From Salinispora arenicola (GTDB lineage Bacteria; Actinomycetota; Actinomycetes; Mycobacteriales; Micromonosporaceae): DNA of 64,000 bases. A program made the translations under genes and the position numbers. Numbering within the stretch: the stretch's first letter is position 1; the number at the start of each line of letters is the position of its first letter. Below, piece after piece: positions 48,466 through 56,504 of the stretch. The notes under the pieces were generated by a model that was not told the DNA's origin, searched no databases, and saw nothing but the letters and a program-made list of their open reading frames with translations. The stretch covers positions 3,348,001 to 3,412,000 of the forward strand of contig NZ_VFOL01000001.1 in NCBI RefSeq assembly GCF_006716065.1, read 5' to 3'.

Positions 48466-51400
48466 TCAGTAGGACAGCCCCGGGCAGTACACCCCGCCCT
48501 CCGGTGGGGTGTAGGTGCCCAGCGAGATCAGCGTCTCCAGTCGGAGCAGCGAGAGTCCCCGGGTTCGGGCTGCCCAGCTGAGCAGGTCCGGTGCCAGGCG
48601 GCCAGGGATGCGCAGCCGGGGTGCCGGGCCGGCGGCGTCATGGCGATGCATCAGCGCACCGGCGCCGGCGTACAGCGCACGCGCCGCCGCCTCCGAAACG
48701 GCGGTCAGGTGTCCCAGGTCGGCTAGTCCGGTGGTGTAACCGGCGAGCTCGCCGCTCGTCTTGTCCAGCACCACGTACGGCATCGACCAGTCGAACGCCC
48801 GCTTGGCCGCCATGTGGATCTCACTGTCCCGGGAGTGGCCGTTGATATCGCGGTACAGGGTCTGACAGTCAGCGACGTCCGCCTCAGTCATGGGACGTAC
48901 CTCGAACCCCGCCATGGTGCTGGGAGTCGGTGGGGCGTAACCGACGATCAGGGAGAGCTGTTCCCGAGGCACGAAACCGAGCGACGAGTACAGCCGGTAG
49001 CCCCGAGTGTTGTTGGTGACCTGGACGCCCTGAACGGATGGCCAGCCAAGCCGTTCGCTGGCGGCGATCATCGACTCCATCAGCATCCGTCCCACCCCAC
49101 TGCCCTGCGTGTCGGGGGCCACGCTCAACGGTCCGATGGCGGCTACCTCCTCACCCAGCACCAGGAAGTTGGAGCCCACCACCGACCCGGCTTCGTTGAC
49201 CGCCACCTCGCTCACACAACTCGGTGCGGCGAGTCGTCCTTGGAGCATCTCCAGCACCGCCTGTTCCGAGGACCACTCGGGGGGTAGACCCAGCGACGCG
49301 TTGGTGGCCTCGAACGCCTCGTAGCAGATCCGGGCCAGTTGCGGCAGGTCGGCGGTGGTCGCCGGCCGGATGTGGAGGCGACCACCAGCGGAGCTTGCCT
49401 CCTGCGCACCGGGCGGTGGGAAGTAGCCCACCCGGACGAAGAAGTCGACGTACTTCTCGAACAGGTCCCGGGTCATGGCCGGACAGTCGATGCCGGTGCC
49501 GGCCAGCAACGCGCGCGTCTCGGACGTGTCGACCGTCAGGTAGTGATTGCGTCCGCTGTAGATGGTGGACTCGAAGCCGTCGACCATCGCCACCATGGAG
49601 TTTTCGGGGTTGGCGCGCACCCGCGTGACCCAGGCGTCCCAGCCCAACTCATCGAGGCGATAGCCGAGCGAGCGCAGGGAGTCCATCATGTCGGCGAACG
49701 GCAGATGCACGCTGTTGGCGAGGTGGTGGTTGCGGCCGGCGGCGGCCGCGTCCCGGGACAGCCGCAGGATCGCCGAGCTGACGTAGTCGACGGGAACCAG
49801 GTGGAAGATTCCGGCGGGGTCGGTCGGAACGGCCTGTGCCTGAAGGATGCCCTTCATGCTCAACCAGACGAAGTCGTGCGTCTGGCAACGGCCCTGCTCC
49901 GAGTCGCCGGAGATCTCATCGACCCGGTAGATCGACACCGGGAGTCCGCGCTCCCGGGCGATCTCGATGATCTGCTCCGCGACCAGCTTGGTCTGTCGGT
50001 ACCCGGAGGACAACGCCTCGGCGGGCCCGGGCGGATCAGTCGACGTCAGGGCGACTCCGGGCACCACCTCAGCGGAGAAGACACCCGTGGACGACACGTG
50101 GTGGACCGGCACGCTTCGGTGCCGTGCGGCAAGCCGGAGCACCTCCTCGGTGCCGGACACGTTCGCCGCCTTCAGCGAGGAGTAGGGGTAGAGACTGTTG
50201 ACGGTGGCAGCCGCGTGGTAGACCGCGTCGACTCTGCGGGAGAGGTCGTCGTACCGCTCCGTCGACAGGCCGAACGAAGGGGCGGCCAGGTCGCCGACCA
50301 CCACGGACAAGCGGCTCGGGTCGATCTCGTCCCAGAGCTGGTACCACTGGAGGTTGTCCCGTAGCCGGTCACGTGCCTGTTCGTCGTCGGTGGAGCGGAC
50401 GAGGCAGTGCACGACGGCGTTCGTGGTGTGCATCAGGTCGCGGAGCAGGAAAGCGCCGAGGAAGCCGGTCGCTCCGGTGAGGAAGACCTCTCGGGGCTCC
50501 GCGACAGCCGTGACGACCTCGTCCGCGCAGACGATGTCGGCGGCCAGGGTCACCTCGGCGGCAAAGTCGACCCGGTCGTCGCCACCGTCAGCTGCCGCGC
50601 GGAGCACCCTGCTCAGCAGGTGATCGGAGAGGACCGCCACGGTGGGATATTCGAAGACCAGTGAGGCGGGGAGGTTGATCCCGCTGAGGTCGCTGATCTG
50701 GTTGCGCAGCTCAACCGCGGTGAGGGAGTCGAAGCCCAGGTCCAGCAGGGACTCGTCGGGATCGATCTCGTCCGGGTCGGCGTGCCCGAGCACGGCGGCG
50801 ACCTGGGCCTTGATGGTCTGCACCAGGTGCAGGAACTGTTCCTCCTCGTCGAGGGCGCCGAGTCGGGTCGCCAGCGCGCTGCCGGTCGACTCCGCGCTGC
50901 CGGTCGACTGCGTGTCGCTGGTCGACCGCGCGGTGTCGGCTCCCAGCCCGGCCACGACCGCCCCGTTGACCCGTACGTGGCTGGCCGGCTCCTGGCCCGC
51001 GGGCGGCGGCACGGCAAGGGCCGGTGGGAGCCAGTAGCGCCGTCGCTGGAACGGGTAGGTGGGCAGGTCGACCTCGGGTTCCCCGGTCGGTGGGAAGAGC
51101 TCCTCCCACGCCACGGCGACACCAAGAGCGTGCAGGGCTCCCAGAGCGGTGATCTCGGTGCCCGACCGTCCACGGCGGCTGAACGACACCGCGTGGTGCT
51201 CGTCCGCACCGAGGGTTTCCCGCACCAATGCCGTCAGTACCCCGTCGGGCCCGAGCTCGACGAAGGTGTCGGCGCCCTGCGCTCGAATCGATTCCACCGC
51301 CGACGCGAAACGAACCGGCCGGCGGAGTTGCCCGACCCAGTACTCCGGCGTGATCAGGTCCGCACCGGCGGCCGCGCCGGTCACGGTGGAGACGATCGGA

Positions 51401-54400
51401 ACGGTTGGCCGGTGGTAGGTCAGCGACCCCGCGACGGCGCGGAAGTCGTCGAGGACGGGGTCCATGCGACACGAGTGGAAAGCATGGCTCACCTTGAGCT
51501 GCCTGGTGCGATGCCCGTGCTCGGCCAGCGTCGCGGCGAGCGAGGCCACGGCGTCCTCGTCGCCCGAGACGACGACCGACCGGGGTGCGTTGACCGCGGC
51601 GATTCCCACGCGCGACTCCTCCCCGGCGACCAGGGGCAGCACCTCCTCCTCCGTGGCCTTGACCGCGAGCATCGCCCCACCCGGGGGCAGCGCCTGCATC
51701 AGGGCGCCACGGGCGGTGACCAGACGGGCCGCGTCCGGCAGCGAGAGCACCCCAGCCACATGCGCTGCGGAGATCTCACCGATGGAGTGCCCAGCAAGGA
51801 CGTCGGGGACCACCCCCCAGGAGCGCAGGAGGGCAAACTGGGCGACCTCCAGGGCGAACAGGGCGGGCTGAGTGAGACCGGTTTGGTGGATCCGTTCGTC
51901 GTCCGGCGCGTCCACGGGCGCCAGCAGGACCTGCCGTACCTCCGGAGCCAGATACCGGCACACCTCGTCCAGTTTCTCGGCGAACACGTCGTAGCTGTCG
52001 TGGAGGTGGCGGGCCATACCCTGGTACTGCGCGCCCTGCCCGGTGAAGAGAACCGCCACGGCCCGGCCGGGTGTCGCGCGCGCCGTGGTCAGCCCGGCCG
52101 TCGGCGTACCCGAACCGAGGGCATCCAGACCACGCAGCAGCTGGTTCGTGTCAGCACCCACGATGGCCGCCCGGTGTTCCAGGCCCGCGCGCGAACGAGC
52201 CAGAGCGCGGCCCACGGCGACCGGGCTGAGCTCCGGCGCGTTCCGCGCCAGCGAGGCCAGCCGGGCGGCCTGCGCCCGGAGCGCCGCCGGCGAGCGGGCA
52301 GACAGCATCCAGGCAACCGCGGCGGGTGCCCGGGACGGGCCGACGTTCGCCGTGACCGGCGGCTCCACCGGGCTCTCCTCCAGGACCACGTGGGCATTGG
52401 TGCCGCTGATGCCGAACGCGGAAACCCCGGCACGTCGGGGGCGGCCGGCTACCTGCCACGGTCGGGGCTCGGTCAGTAGGCGTACCTGCCCGGAGGCCCA
52501 GTCGACATGCGGAGACGGTTGGTCGACGTTGAGCGTGGCCGGGAGAGTTCCATGGCGCATCGCCTGCACGACCTTGATGACGCCGGCGGCACCGGCAGCA
52601 GCCTGGGTGTGGGTGATGTTGGACTTGACGGATCCGAGCCACACCGGCTGCTCGGGCGCACGCCCCTGCCCGTAGGTGGCGAGAATCGCCTCGGCTTCGA
52701 TCGGGTCACCGAGAGCCGTTCCGGTGCCATGCGCCTCGACCAGGTCGATGTCGGCGGGATCGAGCCGGGCGGAGGCGAGGGCCTGGCGGATCAGCCGCTG
52801 TTGTGCCTGGCCGTTGGGGGCGGTGAGCCCGTTCGACGTGCCGTCCTGGTTGATCGCGCTGCCCCGGATGACGGCGAGCACCTTGCGTCCAGCCCGGCGT
52901 GCGTCCGAGAGCCGTTCCAGCAGTAGGACACCAGCGCCCTCGCCGAAGGCGGTGCCGTCGGCCGCCGCGGCGAACGCCTTGACCCGGCCGTCCGCCGCGA
53001 GACCGCGCTGTCTGCTGAACGTGATCAGGTCGTCCGGGGTGGCCATTACCGTGACACCACCGGCGAGGGCGAGCCGGGACTCCCCGGAGTGCAGGGACTG
53101 ACACGCCAGGTGAAGTGCCACCAACGAAGCCGAGCAGGCGGTGTCCACGGTGATGGCCGGGCCTTCCAGCCCGAGGGTGTAGGCGACGCGTCCGGACAGC
53201 ACGCTGCCCGAAGTGGCGAAGCCCAGGTAGCCCTCGTACTCCGAGGCCGGCGCGGCGAGGGAACTGTATGTCTGCCCCTTCGTGCCGATGAAGAGGCCGG
53301 TCGGCGAACCGGCCATCCGGCTCGGGTCGATACCGGCCCGTTCGAACGCCTCCCACGCGACTTCCAGGAGTACCCGCTGCTGCGGGTCCATCGCGGTCGC
53401 CTCCCGGGGGCTGATCCCGAAGAAGGCGGCGTCGAAGCCGGCGGGGTCGGAGAGGAACCCGCCCCGGGACACGTAGCTGGTGCCGAGCCGGTCCGGGTTC
53501 GGGTCGATGAGCGTGTCCAGCGGCCAGTTCCGGTCCTGCGGGAGGTCCGAGGTAGCGTCCCGCCCGTCGGCGATCAGCGTCCACAGTTGCTCTGGATCCT
53601 CGACTCCGCCGGGGAATCGGCAGGCCATCGCGACGATCGCGATCGGCTCGTCGGCGTTGGACGAGCCGGCCCGGTCCGGAATGTGGATGCGTTCGGCTGG
53701 GCCGCTCGTCCCGGTCAGTTCGGCGACCAGCCTGGACGCGAGGGCCGCGGGTGTCGGATGGTCGAACACGACGGTCGCTGGGAGCCGTAGCCCGGTCTGC
53801 GCACTGAGTCGCTGGCCGACCCCGACGACGGCCAGCGAACCGAGCCCGAGGTCGACGAACGGCTGATTGGACCTGATCTGGTCGGCGGCGTCCAGACCGA
53901 CGGTCCGCGCCACCTCGGTACGAACCAAATCCAGGACGGTCCGCGTCTGCTCGCTCGGGGGCATCTCCCGCAACTGCCGGGTCCACCCGTCGCCTGACAC
54001 CGGCGTGGTCTCACCGGTTGCGCTGTCCGGGGTGGCCACGCCCAGCAGCCGTGGGTTCGCCGCTGCCAGGAGGTGCCGGGTGATCTTGCCGGTGGTGGTT
54101 CGGGGAACGCGCTCGATGGCGTAGAGCTTGTCGGGCACCTTGTGGTACGCCAGCAGCCGCCGGCAGTGCGCGAAGACCGTTGCCACGTCCATGCCTTCCG
54201 GATCCGGCACCAGATAGGCCACCGGCACCTCACCGAGCACGTCGTGTGGCTCGGCGCCCACCGCCACGTCGGACACCCCGGCGGCGGCGCGCAGCACTTC
54301 CTCGACCTCGACCGGGTGGATGTTCTCGCCACCACGGATGATCAGTTCCTTGCGCCGACCGGTCAGGGTCAGGTGCCCATGGACATCGCGTCGTGCCAGG

Positions 54401-55590
54401 TCACCTGTGCGGTACCAGCCATCGCGGAGAACCGCGGCGGTGGCATCGGGCTGCCGGTGATATCCCAGCATGACGTTGGGGCCGGCGACCCACACCTCGC
54501 CCTGTTCCCCTGCAGGGACGTCCCGGCCCGAATCGGGGTCGACCAGGCGGATGTCCACGCCTGGTACCGGCGGCCCCACGGAGCCGGGGATTCGGTCCCC
54601 GAACGGCCGGTTCGAGGTGATGGCACCGGTCTCGGAGGAACCGTACTGGTCCACCAGCGGCACACCGAACGCCTCCTCGAACCGGCGGCCCAGCGCCGCA
54701 CCACTCGCCGATCCCGCCACGAAGCCCAGCCGCAGCGCGGGGAGATCCGTGGCGCCGTCGGTGACGTGGTCCAACAAATAGTGGTAGGTGGTTGGCACCC
54801 CAGCCAGAAATGTGACGGCCTCCTCGCGCAGGAGCTCACGCACCTCCGACGGGGCGAAGCCGCTCATCAGCCGGGCAGTTGCGCCGACCGCGGTCACCCC
54901 GATCACGCACAGGTTCTGCCCGAGCCCGTGGAACAGCGGCATCGGCCACAACAGACGGTCCTGCTCGGACAGGCCCAGCACCGGCTCGTGACAGGCAGCG
55001 ACCAGCCACAGCGAGCTGCGAAGCGAGTACAGCACACCCTTCGGCCGGCCGGTGGTCCCCGACGTGTAGAGCATCCACGCCGGGTCGTCCAGCGGTGCCT
55101 CGTCGGGGGTCGGCCCGCTCGGCTCGGTGCCCACCAGATCCTCGTATCGCACCGTGTCGGGTGCACCGTGCTCCCCGGGTTCGGCCTCGCCGACGAGGAT
55201 GATCGGTGGTCGCCGACCGGCGGAGTGGGTCCGGCTCACCTGGTCGAGTCGGGCCGGGTCGCACACGATGACCGTCGGCTCGGCGTCGTCGAGGAAGTAG
55301 TCGACCTCGGCCTGGGAGGACTGTGGGTTGAGTGGCACCGCGACACCACCGGCCCGGATCACCGCGAGGCAGCTCTCCACCGCCTCGACGCTGTTACCCA
55401 TCAGGATCACGGCCCGCCCACCGGCTTCCAACCCCAACGCGGCCAAATGCCCGGCCAGTCGGGCGGTCCGTCGATCCAGGTCGCCATAGCTGACGCCACG
55501 CCTTCCGTCGGCGAAGGCGATCTTGTCCCCGCGTCGGACGGCGTGTTGGCCGAGCAGCTCGGACAGCGGCCGGATCAACTCTGCACGCAT
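48466..55590 (-). CDS. Hybrid NRPS-PKS megasynthase, LymA-like (A-T-KS-AT-T-TR-GNAT)
   Basis: A 2374-residue single-module megasynthase. Domains by residue: adenylation 10-510 (YTSGTTGRPKG, YRTGDLA, TGKITR); carrier 550-625 (Ser585 in LGLGSL); ketosynthase 648-1072 (Cys819 in DTACS, His954, His994); malonyl-type acyltransferase 1178-1460 (GHSIGE, HAFH); carrier 1585-1665 (Ser1622 in LGFDSL); thioester reductase 1700-2055 (TGATGFLGAF, Y1864xxxK1868); tandem GNAT 2070-2374. No KR, DH or ER. It would activate an acid, extend once and release a beta-keto aldehyde. This matches the LymA-type assembly line of lymphostin as I remember it. ATG 55590 has AAAGG nine bases upstream. Confidence 0.88.
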   Translation of the reverse strand: MRAELIRPLSELLGQHAVRRGDKIAFADGRRGVSYGDLDRRTARLAGHLAALGLEAGGRAVILMGNSVEAVESCLAVIRAGGVAVPLNPQSSQAEVDYFLDDAEPTVIVCDPARLDQVSRTHSAGRRPPIILVGEAEPGEHGAPDTVRYEDLVGTEPSGPTPDEAPLDDPAWMLYTSGTTGRPKGVLYSLRSSLWLVAACHEPVLGLSEQDRLLWPMPLFHGLGQNLCVIGVTAVGATARLMSGFAPSEVRELLREEAVTFLAGVPTTYHYLLDHVTDGATDLPALRLGFVAGSASGAALGRRFEEAFGVPLVDQYGSSETGAITSNRPFGDRIPGSVGPPVPGVDIRLVDPDSGRDVPAGEQGEVWVAGPNVMLGYHRQPDATAAVLRDGWYRTGDLARRDVHGHLTLTGRRKELIIRGGENIHPVEVEEVLRAAAGVSDVAVGAEPHDVLGEVPVAYLVPDPEGMDVATVFAHCRRLLAYHKVPDKLYAIERVPRTTTGKITRHLLAAANPRLLGVATPDSATGETTPVSGDGWTRQLREMPPSEQTRTVLDLVRTEVARTVGLDAADQIRSNQPFVDLGLGSLAVVGVGQRLSAQTGLRLPATVVFDHPTPAALASRLVAELTGTSGPAERIHIPDRAGSSNADEPIAIVAMACRFPGGVEDPEQLWTLIADGRDATSDLPQDRNWPLDTLIDPNPDRLGTSYVSRGGFLSDPAGFDAAFFGISPREATAMDPQQRVLLEVAWEAFERAGIDPSRMAGSPTGLFIGTKGQTYSSLAAPASEYEGYLGFATSGSVLSGRVAYTLGLEGPAITVDTACSASLVALHLACQSLHSGESRLALAGGVTVMATPDDLITFSRQRGLAADGRVKAFAAAADGTAFGEGAGVLLLERLSDARRAGRKVLAVIRGSAINQDGTSNGLTAPNGQAQQRLIRQALASARLDPADIDLVEAHGTGTALGDPIEAEAILATYGQGRAPEQPVWLGSVKSNITHTQAAAGAAGVIKVVQAMRHGTLPATLNVDQPSPHVDWASGQVRLLTEPRPWQVAGRPRRAGVSAFGISGTNAHVVLEESPVEPPVTANVGPSRAPAAVAWMLSARSPAALRAQAARLASLARNAPELSPVAVGRALARSRAGLEHRAAIVGADTNQLLRGLDALGSGTPTAGLTTARATPGRAVAVLFTGQGAQYQGMARHLHDSYDVFAEKLDEVCRYLAPEVRQVLLAPVDAPDDERIHQTGLTQPALFALEVAQFALLRSWGVVPDVLAGHSIGEISAAHVAGVLSLPDAARLVTARGALMQALPPGGAMLAVKATEEEVLPLVAGEESRVGIAAVNAPRSVVVSGDEDAVASLAATLAEHGHRTRQLKVSHAFHSCRMDPVLDDFRAVAGSLTYHRPTVPIVSTVTGAAAGADLITPEYWVGQLRRPVRFASAVESIRAQGADTFVELGPDGVLTALVRETLGADEHHAVSFSRRGRSGTEITALGALHALGVAVAWEELFPPTGEPEVDLPTYPFQRRRYWLPPALAVPPPAGQEPASHVRVNGAVVAGLGADTARSTSDTQSTGSAESTGSALATRLGALDEEEQFLHLVQTIKAQVAAVLGHADPDEIDPDESLLDLGFDSLTAVELRNQISDLSGINLPASLVFEYPTVAVLSDHLLSRVLRAAADGGDDRVDFAAEVTLAADIVCADEVVTAVAEPREVFLTGATGFLGAFLLRDLMHTTNAVVHCLVRSTDDEQARDRLRDNLQWYQLWDEIDPSRLSVVVGDLAAPSFGLSTERYDDLSRRVDAVYHAAATVNSLYPYSSLKAANVSGTEEVLRLAARHRSVPVHHVSSTGVFSAEVVPGVALTSTDPPGPAEALSSGYRQTKLVAEQIIEIARERGLPVSIYRVDEISGDSEQGRCQTHDFVWLSMKGILQAQAVPTDPAGIFHLVPVDYVSSAILRLSRDAAAAGRNHHLANSVHLPFADMMDSLRSLGYRLDELGWDAWVTRVRANPENSMVAMVDGFESTIYSGRNHYLTVDTSETRALLAGTGIDCPAMTRDLFEKYVDFFVRVGYFPPPGAQEASSAGGRLHIRPATTADLPQLARICYEAFEATNASLGLPPEWSSEQAVLEMLQGRLAAPSCVSEVAVNEAGSVVGSNFLVLGEEVAAIGPLSVAPDTQGSGVGRMLMESMIAASERLGWPSVQGVQVTNNTRGYRLYSSLGFVPREQLSLIVGYAPPTPSTMAGFEVRPMTEADVADCQTLYRDINGHSRDSEIHMAAKRAFDWSMPYVVLDKTSGELAGYTTGLADLGHLTAVSEAAARALYAGAGALMHRHDAAGPAPRLRIPGRLAPDLLSWAARTRGLSLLRLETLISLGTYTPPEGGVYCPGLSY

Positions 55591-55646
55591 GACTTCGTAC
55601 CTTTCGGCTTCGTACTGGGGTAGTCGGTGTTGGCGGGCGGCGCCAC

Positions 55647-56504
55647 TCAGCGCACGGCGCGGATCGTCCTGGTCGGGCAGGAGAACTCCAGCGAACCGTC
55701 GGAGCCCGCCAGTTTCCGCAGTGCGGTACGGGCCGCGTCGGTTGCCTCGGTGCGCCGCTCCGGCGGCACCAGTTCCCACTGCATGCGCGGGGTGACCGTC
55801 CAGGTCCAGTCCAGGTAGTCATCGATCGACTCGAACCGGGACCTCGCTGGGACGTGACGAATTTCGACGTCGGTGAAGCCGGCGGCCAGGACCGCGGCGG
55901 CCGTCGACTCCTCGGAGACCAGCGGTCCGTTGAGACCGAGGACGAGCCGCCACGGATCGTCGACACCCGCCGGGAGATACGTGGACAGCACCTCGGCGAG
56001 GATCTCCGCCGACTCCCAGCCCGCGGCGAGTCGGCCGTTCTCCGTGGGGAAGGTCGTCGCGGCCAACCGCCCACCGCTGCGCAGCGCCGCCGCAGCGCAC
56101 GCCAACGCCTGCTGCGGCTCTGGCAGCAGGAACAGGACCATGCCGGCGCTCAGCGCGTCGAAGGGCTGGTCGACGGTGAAGTTCTGGGCGTCACCCAACC
56201 TGACCTGCGCGCGGTCGGCCAGTCCGCGGGCCTCGATGTCGGCCCCGCACGCGTCCACCATGCCGGGTGCCTGGTCGATGCCGAGCACGAAACCGTCGGT
56301 GCCAACCTGGGCGGCGATGGGAAACAGGCAGGCGCCTCGGCCGCAGCCGAGGTCGAGCACCCGCTCGCCCGGCTTGAGCTCCAGCAGGTCGGCAACCATC
56401 TTGCCCAGTGGGTGGAAGATGATCTGGCCGGCCGACTCGTACTGATCAGCAGACTTGTCGTAGGCGTCCCGAACACGCGAGGTGATGTTGGACTGCTCGG
56501 TCAT
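55647..56504 (-). CDS. SAM-dependent methyltransferase
   Basis: A 285-residue class I methyltransferase. Motif I is VLDLGCGRGACLF, the acidic end of the next strand is LGIDQAPGM, and DAQNFTVDQPFDAL with FLLPEPQQAL follow. Its ATG overlaps the LanB-like stop (ATGA) and it ends 57 bases before the megasynthase start, so all three form one transcript. O-methylation of the enol form of the released keto-aldehyde, giving a methoxy-enone, is the likely job, by inference. Confidence 0.88.
   Translation of the reverse strand: MTEQSNITSRVRDAYDKSADQYESAGQIIFHPLGKMVADLLELKPGERVLDLGCGRGACLFPIAAQVGTDGFVLGIDQAPGMVDACGADIEARGLADRAQVRLGDAQNFTVDQPFDALSAGMVLFLLPEPQQALACAAAALRSGGRLAATTFPTENGRLAAGWESAEILAEVLSTYLPAGVDDPWRLVLGLNGPLVSEESTAAAVLAAGFTDVEIRHVPARSRFESIDDYLDWTWTVTPRMQWELVPPERRTEATDAARTALRKLAGSDGSLEFSCPTRTIRAVR

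Noticed and set aside
54073..55623. 516-codon plus-strand open frame inside the megasynthase
   Set aside because: It lies antisense to the adenylation domain, which has clear motifs on the minus strand; the plus-strand product has no recognisable fold.
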